From NCBI GenBank assembly GCA_005402585.1, contig BIFP01000014.1:1-64000 (forward strand): a stretch of 64,000 nucleotides of DNA, given 5' to 3'. The notes under the pieces are model-generated. The model had not been told where the DNA came from and did not search any database. It saw only the letters and a program-made list of their open reading frames with translations. The stretch is from Micromonosporaceae bacterium KJ-029 (lineage in GTDB: Bacteria; Actinomycetota; Actinomycetes; Mycobacteriales; Micromonosporaceae). The position numbers and the translations under genes are program-made. This document shows, piece by piece, positions 54,001 through 61,241 of this stretch (positions are counted from its first letter, which is position 1; each line of letters begins with the position of its first letter).

Positions 54001-54389
54001 TTGACGGTCAGGAAGGTGATCAGGTCCTGGGCGAGCACCTCGACGGGCGGGGCGCCCGCGGCACCGCGCAGCGCGGCCGGCAGGCCGCTGACCGCCTCCA
54101 CCGCCGCGGCGGCAGTCTCGAGGCCGGCCGTCAGGTCGTCGAGCGTCTCCGGTGGCTGGTCGGCGACCAGGCGGCGGACGCGGTCGACCGCCTCGGCGCA
54201 GGAGGCGAGCCACCGCTCGAAGTCGTCGGCCGGCATCCCGGCCAGCGCGGCCAGGTCCCAGCCCAGCGCGTCGAGCACCTCCGCGCGGCGCCAGGGGCTG
54301 GTCGCCGCCATGGTGACCGGGGACAGCAGCGCCTCGACCTCGGCGAGCAACTGGCGCTGGAAGTTGCCGTCATCGGCGGGCTGGTTCAT
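51012..54389 (-). CDS. Giant-operon protein D: DUF6603-type protein, 1125 residues
   Basis: Starts ATG 54389, overlapping the stop of protein E as ATGA. The N-terminal 480 residues are helical and Ala/Leu-rich (LDALGWDLAALAGMPADDFERWLASC). From about residue 500 the protein becomes a long run of beta-strand-like segments with the DUF6603 signature GFGFTLNGVGGMLGVNRRVD near 596, IGWGTPTLLTFDLGV near 666, then LRMALPDPQHPVVSINMDVLGVVDF. DUF6603 is a domain of unknown function in very large bacterial (and some fungal) proteins; the repeated amphipathic strands recall lipid-binding or barrel-like folds, which is my inference. There is no signal peptide. The family name is from memory and should be checked. 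Confidence 0.85.
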   Translation of the reverse strand: MNQPADDGNFQRQLLAEVEALLSPVTMAATSPWRRAEVLDALGWDLAALAGMPADDFERWLASCAEAVDRVRRLVADQPPETLDDLTAGLETAAAAVEAVSGLPAALRGAAGAPPVEVLAQDLITFLTVNYLQRQHPVAYQLAVLLTLIVPAGETPVSALMPAVGTPVRLPRSRPELHLDRLGDLLRDPVGALRAAYFPDGLGTAAATDAGAARLFPRIAALLRELGVPALPGVDPADGPDLGPVGTALAQSMLTVAAPIRVGDADVTVGATVALSPADRGDLGLVVALRGALDLDRVIAGWALRLAVSGAGAGFAIGRDGLTLPDGLTGVVRVALTADRVPDATGVAVRVGSATGTRLEIQGLRLGIGAALGGGLDDIELSVSAARAVLVIAPGDGDGFLAQVLPADGLRAEFDLAVSWSLRKGLTFRGAAGLDVDLPLHVSAGPVEVFGVHAALGAADQGLTAVLGASASLRLGPVQAVAERIGIKAGLTFPPEGGNLGPADAALAFKPPSGVGLSIKAGPLVGGGYLFVDERAGQYAGVLQLQFQAIAVSAIGLLATRNPDGSPIRMPDGSEGFSLLVVISAEFTPIQLGFGFTLNGVGGMLGVNRRVDIDTLRAGLRTGSLNSLMFPTDPVGRAAEVVATAGSVFPVAVGRHVFGPMARIGWGTPTLLTFDLGVVLELPAPMRLVVLGRLRMALPDPQHPVVSINMDVLGVVDFGAEQAAIDASLYDSQVAGFPITGDMAMRMSWGREPSFALAAGGFNPRFQPPTGFPALRRLAIALSDRDNPRLRLEAYLALTSNTVQFGARLEVYAEAAGFNVSGMLGFDALVQLAPLGFIVDIAAAVALRRGRRELMAVSLHLTLSGPRPWRARGRASFKVLFISGSVSFDVSIGSRTPPPLPTAVDVGELLDAALADPANWTAQLPPRGEPLVTLRRIEAGPGQLLAHPLGAIAVSQRVAPLGVEINRYGTAPVVKRGSFTLAEVRFGEVAASDVGTATYEHFARAQFQEMTDDEKLSTPSFELMEAGRTFAAAELEYDSEPPPPASLGYDLVVIDEPDTAAVVTTATAKRVTLDGATLLRLSHTTPAALAPARAAGPATYRTATPPLVRFIEPTYRSRTVEEARR

Positions 54390-57300
54390 GCCGTCTCCGG
54401 TCCGTAGAGGGCTGGCGTGAAGGCGATCGGCCACGGGTAGACGGTGTTCGCGCCGGCGGCGACGTGCGCCGCACCGGCCGCGTTGGTGTAGTAGATGACC
54501 TGGGGCAGGATCGCGTTCGGGTAGCGCATGTTGGGATGCGGGCCGGACGCGGGGTCGCCTGGGGTGGCGTACTGGAGTCTCGGCCGGATCACCCAGTCGC
54601 CGCCCTCCCGGCGGAACTCGCCGCCACCGTTGTAGAGGCGGACCACCTCGCGCTGGAAGACCGCCCGGCTGCGCTGGTCGACCGGGTTGGGCAGATGGTT
54701 GCGCATCATGTTGTAGGCGACACCGGCCTTCTCCTCCATCAGCAGCCGGACGCCGCTGCGGATGTTCTCCCGCCAGTTCCACACCTCGTCCGCGTTGGGA
54801 CCGCGGCCGAAGATGTTGTCGAGCTGGCCCACGCCGTAGCCGTGCGGCGGCCCGAACAACGGCAGCTCCTTCTCGGTGCCGTAGAACCACTCACCACCCT
54901 GCCGGGGGTACCGACGCATAGCCGTGTTCCGGACGTCGAACTGGTTGTACCCGCCCAGGATGCCGCTCTCGTGCGTGAAGACAGCCAGCACGGTCGCCCG
55001 CCAGCACTCCCGGCTCAGGATGTTGACCGAGGCCACCGTCAGATGGTTGTCGTAGTACTCATCGACCAGCGCGCGGATGGCCGCCTCGATGTCCGCGTTC
55101 GGCGCGGGGTTCTGCCCGATGACCCGGAACTCGGGCATCCGCAGCAGGGGCGCGTCGCCGGGCGGCAGCCCGAGCGTGCCGTCGGCGGCGGCCACCAGGC
55201 CGACGTCCAGCGGTTGCCGGTCAATCCGGAACGCCGAGACCCGCAGCAGGCCGTCGCCGCCTCGGATGATCTCCCGCCGCCCGCCGGGCACGGTCGCGTC
55301 GGCCTCGGTGACCGTCGGTTGGAACTCCAGGACCAGCGCCGGCCGGGTCGCCGCCCCGGCGGCCCGGCCCCACGGTCGGTCCGGACCGCTCACCACGACG
55401 GCGGGCAACCGCCGGTCGGCGGCGGGGAACGGAACCTGAGTCGGCGCCGGGTCGTAGGCCCCCGGCAGCCGCCCGTCGGCGTCGACGGTGAGGTCGCGGC
55501 CGGTCCGGTCGGTGAACTGGCCCTGCGCGCCGTAGTACAGCTGCGCCACCGGAGTGCCCGTAACCGCGGGCAACTGGAACGAGTGGCCGACGAGCGGACG
55601 CGGCATCGGCGCCGGGAAGGCGTTGGAGTTGGCGTCCGGCCCGTCCCAGCCGAGGTCGAGCCGCCAGTCCCAGTCGATTCGCAACTGGACCGGCCGGGGC
55701 GGGTCGACCTCGGGGTCGGGCGGGTCGAGCACCGCCTTGCGGGCGTACCGGCGGCGCAGCAGGTCGCGCAGTTGGTCGGCGCTGAGGCCGACGAACTGCA
55801 CCTCCCCCATCCACATCGGCATCTGCGGAGTCAGCAGATTGCCGCCCGCGGCGACCGGACGCTGCTGGTTGCGGATCTCGTACCGGACCATCCGCCGGAC
55901 CCGGGTCTCGGCCATCAGCGCGGCGACGGTGGCCTGGGGTGAACGACGGAAGTCCACCACGATGCGCTCGTCGGCGGCGCCGAGCTGCGGACCGCGGGTG
56001 GCCGGCTGCGGGTCGTCGACCAGGGCCAACTGCCCGCCGCACAGGTGCACGGTGAACGACTCGACGTGCGGCACCGCCGGGCCGGACGCGGTGACGACGA
56101 TCTCGACCGGGCCGAATGCGTCGACGGCGGCAGCCAGGAAGACGGTCGCGCTGAATTTCCGCACGCCGGCCGTGACCGGCCCGAGTTGTGCGGTCAGCTC
56201 GGTGGTCTGCGGCGCGTCGGCCGCGATGCCGGTCCGCAGCGTCACGTCGGTGCCGGCGGCGGCCCGCAGTCGCAGCCGTACCTCGGTCGCCGCCCCGTCC
56301 ACCTCCCCTTCGAGGCGAAGGCCCCGCTCCAGCGGACGACTGGCAACGGGTGGCACGGCGGGCACACCGCCCTCGGCGACGGTGAGGAAGCGTTGGCCCT
56401 GCGGGTTCGGCGCCGTCCAGGTCGGCGGGCCCTGGGTCAGGCCATCGCTGTAGTAGCTGTCGGGTAGCTCCCACAGCACCGGCCACAGTGCCAGCTCGGT
56501 CGGGGTCACCAGGCGCAGCAGTCGGGCGGGCAGGGCCAACGACCGTGGCTGCTCGGCGTCGACCGGCGGGACGGCCGGCACGGTGCGCGGCTGGAACAGG
56601 TTCGCGGTGGCGAGCAGCGGGTCGGGCAGCGGCCGCGCCCCCGTGCTGTACGCGACCTGCGCGACCGTGCCGGTGGCCGGTTTGAACGGCTGGGTGTAGT
56701 CCCACGGGTCGGCCGAGTCGCCGGCGCTGCTGGCGTACAGGTAGCCGTCGGTGCCGCCGCGTAGCCGGCGGGTGGTGCTGCCCTCGCGCCAGTACACCCA
56801 GGTGTCCTCGGCCCGGCGGTCGGTCCCGGCGGTGCCCTCCGCGCCGGCCGCCTGGAGGACGAGCACCAGGTGGTCGGGATCCCGCGGCGGGCCGGCGGCC
56901 CTGGTGGAGAGGTCAACGACGCAGCGGGTCAGCGGTGCCGCCGCGCCGGTGCCACCGAGGCGCCACCACAGCGTCTGCACCGCCTTCTTGGCGTCGCCCG
57001 CAGCCCAGGAGAGGGTGAGCTCGCCGAGGTTGGCGTAGCCGACCACCTCCTTCCCGTCGCCCCACTTGCCCAGGTAGTCGTCGTGGTTGTCGGTGGCGGC
57101 CAGGTACTGCCCGAGCGCCGCGGAGCGGCTGCCGGTGGGCGGGTAGACCGGTCTGGGCGTGCCGGGCCGGGGCGGGATGGTGGGGTCGGCGGCGTCGTGC
57201 TTGACGAACGTCACCTCGTACGACCAGTCCTGGGTGCGGGTGACCCGGCGCAGGCTCTCGGCCTCGGCCACCGCCGGGGTGCCGGTGACGGTCCACGGGA

Positions 57301-59332
57301 CGGTGGCGATGCCGCCGGTGTACCTGTCGACGATCTCCGTGCCGACGGTGAGCTGGCCCCCGCCCGGGTTGGCCCAGCCGTAGCGGCGGCTGCGGGGAAG
57401 CCGGTCGGCGGTGATGTCGAAGCCGGTGCCGTGCAGGAACCGGGTCAGCCCGTCCTCGTTCTTGGCGGCGCTGGAGACGAACTGGGCGATGACGCCGCGG
57501 GTGGTGCCGGGGGCCAGCGCCCGGAACGGGGCGGCGCCCTCGTAGCGTAGCCGTGCCGCGAAGCCGTAGCCGACCTCGCCGGAGAGCAGGATGATCCGCT
57601 GCCGGCGGGTGCCGTCGTCGGCCGGGGTCGCGCGGGTGAACAGCCGCGACAGCAGCTTCTCGTACGCGGCCCGCTGCAGTCCCCACGCCTCGGTGTCGAC
57701 GCCGCCACGGCCCCGGTAGCGGGTGCCCAGCATCCGCTGCACGAAGTCGGAGACGAACGGGTAGCCGGCCACCGGCGCGGCGGAGGCGACGAAGGTGGCG
57801 ACCTCCGGCCCGAGGTCCGGCGGGTCACCGATCTGGTCCTTGAAGGCGGCGTCACCCCAGAGCAGCGCCGGCGGGTCGTCCGGCCCGCCGAGGTAGACCC
57901 GGGTGGTCCGGGTGTCCAGCACGATCAGCTGATGGGCCGCCCAGCGCAGGTGGTAGTGCCAGCCCAGCGCGCCGGCGGGCCGCTGCGGCACTCCGTTCAG
58001 GATGTTGGTGGGCAGACCGACCAGGTCGCGGATGGTCGCGCTGGTGGCGTCCTCGGTGCCGGTCCAGCCGGCGACCGCGGCGAGCAGGCGCCGGCCGGGC
58101 TCGCCGGTCGCTCCGGCGGTGGCGAAACGCTCCGGGGTGTTGCCCCACGCCTGGCAGAGCGCGTAGGCGGTGAGTGCGTTCTGCACCACGCGCCGGCCGA
58201 GGCCGCCGTCGGCCAGCGCCTGCTCGGTCCAGCGCTGGGTGGCGTACCAGTCCTCGCTGACCTCGTGCTCGCCGAGCACCAGGTAGGTGGGGATGTTGGC
58301 CAGCACCCGGCGGATCGCGCCCAGGCTGTCCCGGAAGGCGGTGAGGGCCTTGCGTTCGTCGAGGAAGGCGTCGCGGCGCGCCGAAGCGGGGCCGTACCCG
58401 GTCAGCGTCTCCCAGGCGTCGGAGAGTCGCATGTCGGTGGGCTTGCGACTCAGCAGCGCGTCGTCCTCCGGGTGGACGTCGCCGAACTCGGGCAGCTGTG
58501 CCGGCCAGAGCACGTCGGACCACACGGTCAGGTACATCGCCCAGAACTCGGCCAGGGAGAGCAGGTGGCTCTTCGCCGCCGGCGCGGTCAGCCCGGCCGC
58601 CGCGACCAGTTCCTGGCGACGGCCCGGACGCAGCCGCTGGTCGGCGGCCGGCACCCCGGGCAGCGTCTCGGCGGTGGCGCCGAGAGTGGTGGCGACGCCC
58701 CGCAGGACCGCGAGATGACCGTCGGCGACGTCGTCGGCGTAGATCTGGCTGCCGGTGAGCACCAGTTGCTGGGGCCGGGCGAGCGGGTCGGCGACGTCGG
58801 CACGCAGGATGTCGTCGAGCACGGCCAGGGCGTCCTCCCCGGCCCCGTGCGGCTTGCGGCAGGACGAGTGGATCACCCGTAGCCGGTTGAGGTCGGCCGG
58901 CGGCATGGCGAAGCTGGGCAGCGTCGGCCCGCCCGGGTAGGTGAGGGCCGCCTGCGCGGCCGCCGGGGTGGCCGCGACGATGTCCGTGCCGTACAGCCGG
59001 GGCTCGGTCGTCGGTACGGGCGCCGCCTCGTCACCGGGCGCGCCGAAGAACACGTCGTACCGGTACGTGGTGCCGGCAGCCAGCGGGGCCGGGCCGGTCG
59101 CGGTCACGGCAACCAGGTGGCAGTTGGTCGCGAGCCGGACGGTATTGCGGCTGCCCACGTACAGCTGGTCCACCCCGGCACCGTCGGCGTCGCCCGCGTA
59201 CACCCGAACGGTGACCTTGCGCGGCTCGCGCAGTGCGAGCCAGACGGTGACGGTGTTGCCGTCGACCCGGCGCAGCAGTGGGCCGGCCAGAACCAGTGGA
59301 AGGGCGGCGAGCGGTCGTGGCTGCCAGGTCAT
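54386..59332 (-). CDS. Giant-operon protein E: degenerate PhoD-like domain fused to lysozyme-like domain, 1648 residues
   Basis: The first gene of the operon; ATG 59332 with GGGAGA upstream. Residues about 1-620 resemble PhoD-type metallophosphatases: SCRKPHG at 157-163, an IYADDV block, a HEVSEDWY block and GYGFAARLRY. The metal ligands are changed: GDQIYADDV reads GSQIYADDV (194-202), DDHE reads GEHE (about 352) and GDVH reads GEVG (about 586), so catalysis by this domain is unlikely. A long middle part of beta-rich segments follows. The C-terminus (about 1430-1600) looks like a soluble lytic transglycosylase/lysozyme domain: FTHESG with the candidate Glu, GYGVGQLDN and RLYNGGGEF. No signal peptide is seen. 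The combination suggests a cell-wall-acting effector with a binding-only PhoD module. Confidence 0.88.
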   Translation of the reverse strand: MTWQPRPLAALPLVLAGPLLRRVDGNTVTVWLALREPRKVTVRVYAGDADGAGVDQLYVGSRNTVRLATNCHLVAVTATGPAPLAAGTTYRYDVFFGAPGDEAAPVPTTEPRLYGTDIVAATPAAAQAALTYPGGPTLPSFAMPPADLNRLRVIHSSCRKPHGAGEDALAVLDDILRADVADPLARPQQLVLTGSQIYADDVADGHLAVLRGVATTLGATAETLPGVPAADQRLRPGRRQELVAAAGLTAPAAKSHLLSLAEFWAMYLTVWSDVLWPAQLPEFGDVHPEDDALLSRKPTDMRLSDAWETLTGYGPASARRDAFLDERKALTAFRDSLGAIRRVLANIPTYLVLGEHEVSEDWYATQRWTEQALADGGLGRRVVQNALTAYALCQAWGNTPERFATAGATGEPGRRLLAAVAGWTGTEDATSATIRDLVGLPTNILNGVPQRPAGALGWHYHLRWAAHQLIVLDTRTTRVYLGGPDDPPALLWGDAAFKDQIGDPPDLGPEVATFVASAAPVAGYPFVSDFVQRMLGTRYRGRGGVDTEAWGLQRAAYEKLLSRLFTRATPADDGTRRQRIILLSGEVGYGFAARLRYEGAAPFRALAPGTTRGVIAQFVSSAAKNEDGLTRFLHGTGFDITADRLPRSRRYGWANPGGGQLTVGTEIVDRYTGGIATVPWTVTGTPAVAEAESLRRVTRTQDWSYEVTFVKHDAADPTIPPRPGTPRPVYPPTGSRSAALGQYLAATDNHDDYLGKWGDGKEVVGYANLGELTLSWAAGDAKKAVQTLWWRLGGTGAAAPLTRCVVDLSTRAAGPPRDPDHLVLVLQAAGAEGTAGTDRRAEDTWVYWREGSTTRRLRGGTDGYLYASSAGDSADPWDYTQPFKPATGTVAQVAYSTGARPLPDPLLATANLFQPRTVPAVPPVDAEQPRSLALPARLLRLVTPTELALWPVLWELPDSYYSDGLTQGPPTWTAPNPQGQRFLTVAEGGVPAVPPVASRPLERGLRLEGEVDGAATEVRLRLRAAAGTDVTLRTGIAADAPQTTELTAQLGPVTAGVRKFSATVFLAAAVDAFGPVEIVVTASGPAVPHVESFTVHLCGGQLALVDDPQPATRGPQLGAADERIVVDFRRSPQATVAALMAETRVRRMVRYEIRNQQRPVAAGGNLLTPQMPMWMGEVQFVGLSADQLRDLLRRRYARKAVLDPPDPEVDPPRPVQLRIDWDWRLDLGWDGPDANSNAFPAPMPRPLVGHSFQLPAVTGTPVAQLYYGAQGQFTDRTGRDLTVDADGRLPGAYDPAPTQVPFPAADRRLPAVVVSGPDRPWGRAAGAATRPALVLEFQPTVTEADATVPGGRREIIRGGDGLLRVSAFRIDRQPLDVGLVAAADGTLGLPPGDAPLLRMPEFRVIGQNPAPNADIEAAIRALVDEYYDNHLTVASVNILSRECWRATVLAVFTHESGILGGYNQFDVRNTAMRRYPRQGGEWFYGTEKELPLFGPPHGYGVGQLDNIFGRGPNADEVWNWRENIRSGVRLLMEEKAGVAYNMMRNHLPNPVDQRSRAVFQREVVRLYNGGGEFRREGGDWVIRPRLQYATPGDPASGPHPNMRYPNAILPQVIYYTNAAGAAHVAAGANTVYPWPIAFTPALYGPETA

Positions 59333-59612
59333 CGCGACGTCTCCCGATCTCGTCCAGCGCCGACCGGTCATCCGGCCTCGGTCCTCATTGAACGGCGACC
59401 GTCCGCCGTGGACATCACATGAAAGAGGCTCGCGATCGGACTCTTTGTTTGACAACCATCGGCAGATCCGAGCGCCTGAGGGGCCGTTCAGTGACGCAGG
59501 TTGCCGAGAGCGGCAGACAACCTGCAAGAAACCTGACTCGCCGTTGCATCTCCTGAAATCCCAACCGCAGGGTGGGCGCCACCAGCCGACCTCGGACGAG
59601 AGGAGACATGTG
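59333..59612. promoter_or_regulatory. Shared divergent promoter region of the giant operon and the acidic-peptide/endolysin pair
   Basis: 280 bases with no gene. It contains a TTGACA-like -35 at 59449-59454 on the + strand (no convincing -10 found at 17 bases) and an inverted pair AAAGAG (59422-59427) and CTCTTT (59440-59445). It must serve both the leftward 19.8-kb operon and the rightward peptide/peptidase pair, so a common regulator could switch them together. Confidence 0.5.
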
Positions 59613-59735
59613 ATGGGAGCGGATGTCGACGAGTTCGACGTCACCTGCTTCGACGAGGACGACGACCCGGAAGGCAACATCGGCGAGCCGGTCGAGTACG
59701 ACCTCGCCACGGTCGAGGAGGAGGACCAGCCGTGA
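59613..59735 (+). CDS. 40-residue highly acidic peptide
   Basis: A 40-codon gene with a good ribosome site (GAGAGGAGA, six bases upstream). The peptide (MGADVDEFDV...) holds 17 Asp/Glu and no Lys or Arg, one Cys and no membrane segment. Its stop overlaps the GTG of the peptidoglycan peptidase (GTGA), so they are made together. The extreme charge suggests it shields a basic partner: it could be an inhibitor or chaperone of the peptidase or of the divergent giant proteins, or a DNA-mimic. I do not recognise a family. The overlap and ribosome site support it being real. Confidence 0.7.
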   Translation: MGADVDEFDVTCFDEDDDPEGNIGEPVEYDLATVEEEDQP

Positions 59736-60595
59736 CAGTGCACCTTGCCGGGGCCTTGAAGGTCCTACGGGACGAGGTCAACCAACGCTGGCCGTACCGG
59801 GACCGGACCTCCGACGGCTGGATCGGCGACGCCGCCCACCAGGGGCGCAGGTCCGACCACAACCCGGACGCCGACGACAGCTCCGTCAACGCCCTCGACA
59901 TCGACAAGGACGGCATCGACCCGCTACTGGTCGTCCGCCGCTGCATCGAGCATCCCTCGACCGAGTACGTCATCTTCGACCGCACCATCTGGAGCCGCAG
60001 CCGCGCCTTCCACCCCGCCCGCTACACCGGATCCAACCCGCACGACAAGCACATCCACGTCAGCGTCAGCCACCAGCCGAGCCGCGAGGACAGCACCCGG
60101 GCCTGGGGCATCGTCACCTCGACGGCCTCGAAGCTTGGTGACCGCACCCTGCGTTCGGGCAGCCGGGGCAGCGACGTGCGGGAACTGCAGACCGTCGCCA
60201 ACAAGCTCGGCGCCCGCCTGGCGGTCGACGGCGTGTTCGGCACCAGGACGCAGACCTGGGTCCGCGCCTTCCAACAGAAGAAGAAGCTGACGGCCGACGG
60301 CGTGGTGGGGCCGAAGACGGTCGCCGCGCTGCGGGCGGCGAGCAAGCCCGCACCACCGCCGAAGTCCGCGCAGCACCCGCCCGGCAGCCGTACCGTCCGG
60401 CGTGGCTCCACCGGTCCGGACGTTGCCTTCGTCCAGCGCTTCATCGGCGAGCGACAGTGCGGGAAGCCGACCGGGACGTTCAACGCCCGCACCGAGGCGG
60501 GAGTCCGCTGGTACCAACGGCTGCAGGGAGTAGAGGACGACGGCATCGTCGGGCGGATCACCTGGACCAGAATGCGGGTGACGATCGGGTACTAG
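59732..60595 (+). CDS. M15-type peptidoglycan peptidase with two peptidoglycan-binding domains
   Basis: A 287-residue protein. The N-terminal domain has the zinc ligands of the M15/VanY-like fold: SDHNP (His43), ALDID (Asp56) and HDKHIHVSV (His107/His109). Such domains cut peptidoglycan stem peptides or cross-links. Two PG_binding_1 domains follow, at about 138-200 (GSRGSDVRELQTVANKLG, VDGVFGTRTQTWVRAFQ) and 222-283 (GSTGPDVAFVQRFIG, TEAGVRWYQRLQG). There is no signal peptide, so release would need lysis, a holin or another route, as for phage endolysins. It is co-translated with an acidic peptide and divergent from a giant operon whose first protein carries a lysozyme-like domain, so both sides of the region encode cell-wall cutters. 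Confidence 0.92.
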   Translation: MTVHLAGALKVLRDEVNQRWPYRDRTSDGWIGDAAHQGRRSDHNPDADDSSVNALDIDKDGIDPLLVVRRCIEHPSTEYVIFDRTIWSRSRAFHPARYTGSNPHDKHIHVSVSHQPSREDSTRAWGIVTSTASKLGDRTLRSGSRGSDVRELQTVANKLGARLAVDGVFGTRTQTWVRAFQQKKKLTADGVVGPKTVAALRAASKPAPPPKSAQHPPGSRTVRRGSTGPDVAFVQRFIGERQCGKPTGTFNARTEAGVRWYQRLQGVEDDGIVGRITWTRMRVTIGY

Positions 60596-60632
60596 GTTTC
60601 GACGAGCTGCCTGTCGGAGGGAGGCGTTGCCG

Positions 60633-60903
60633 GTGGCCGGTGAGGCGCTGCGCCTCGCGTTCCCGGACGGCCCGCTGGCGGCCGGGACGCCCGTCACCGG
60701 GTTGACCGTCCGGCAGCGACGACTGGTCGAGGTGCTGGCCCGCCACCCCCGGGCCCTGGCTGCTCGACGGCCACGACTTCGGCAACTTCGCCATGCTGGT
60801 CGGCGAGTACGGGCTACCGAGAGACCGGGCGGAACTGCTCGCGTACCTCACCGGCAAGGGCGGTCACCCGGGCCGCGCTGGCACCGTTGCACTAGACATG
60901 TAG
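60633..60903 (+). pseudogene. Small gene with a frameshift in a C run
   Basis: A GTG at 60633, eight bases after GGAGGGAGG, opens a protein-like frame (VAGEALRLAFPDGPLAAGTPVTGLTVRQRRLVEVLARHP) that turns into Arg-rich nonsense near the CCCCC run at about 60756. In the next frame the sequence continues sensibly (PWLLDGHDFGNFAMLVGEYGLPRDRAELLAYL) to a TAG at 60901-60903. A one-base change in the run would join them into an intact protein of about 89 residues. No family is recognised. Either the gene is broken, frameshifts in a programmed way, or the run was misread. Confidence 0.6.
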
Positions 60904-60935
60904 CCGTACCGAACCCCCTCGGACGGCGGGAGCGC

Positions 60936-61241
60936 ATGTCACCACCCCTGCTCGTCTGGTTGGCCGGTGGCGCACTGCTGCTGGGCGCCGGCTTCCTCAC
61001 CACCGTGCTACCTCGACGGCGTTCCCGCGAGCGGGAACGCCGGGTCGCCTGGTCGGCTGCCCGCGCGGCGATCGACAGCGCCTCGGTCAGCCGGGACGCG
61101 ACTGCCGAGCGGGTCCCCGAGGCGGAGCGCCTGCTGACCCGCGCCGAGCTGATCGCCGCCGAACGCGGCGGTCCGGCGGCGGCCCGGGCGGCGGCCGACT
61201 ACGCCCGCCGCGCCGACCAACTGTGGCAGGCGCACGGGTGA
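60936..61241 (+). CDS. Small membrane protein (DUF6403-like)
   Basis: A 101-residue protein with an N-terminal membrane segment (LLVWLAGGALLLGAGFLTTVL, about 4-24), a basic stop-transfer patch RRRSRERERR and a helical cytoplasmic tail (AWSAARAAIDSASVSRDA, VPEAERLLTRAELIAAERGG, ADQLW). It resembles a small uncharacterised actinobacterial family that I recall as DUF6403; the name needs checking. Its stop overlaps the next start as GTGA, so the three membrane proteins from here to 63528 form one translational unit. Confidence 0.75.
   Translation: MSPPLLVWLAGGALLLGAGFLTTVLPRRRSRERERRVAWSAARAAIDSASVSRDATAERVPEAERLLTRAELIAAERGGPAAARAAADYARRADQLWQAHG

Noticed and set aside
41153..54407. Long rightward frames (up to 1251 codons) antisense to the giant operon
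   Set aside because: They mirror the codon positions of the leftward genes, have Gly/Arg/Gln-rich composition, overlap operon junctions and lack ribosome sites. The leftward frames have coupled starts and recognisable domains.
39526..60595. Contractile injection system, tailocin or prophage
   Set aside because: Giant proteins plus an endolysin-like enzyme raised the idea, but no sheath, tube, baseplate, spike, portal, terminase or holin gene is visible.
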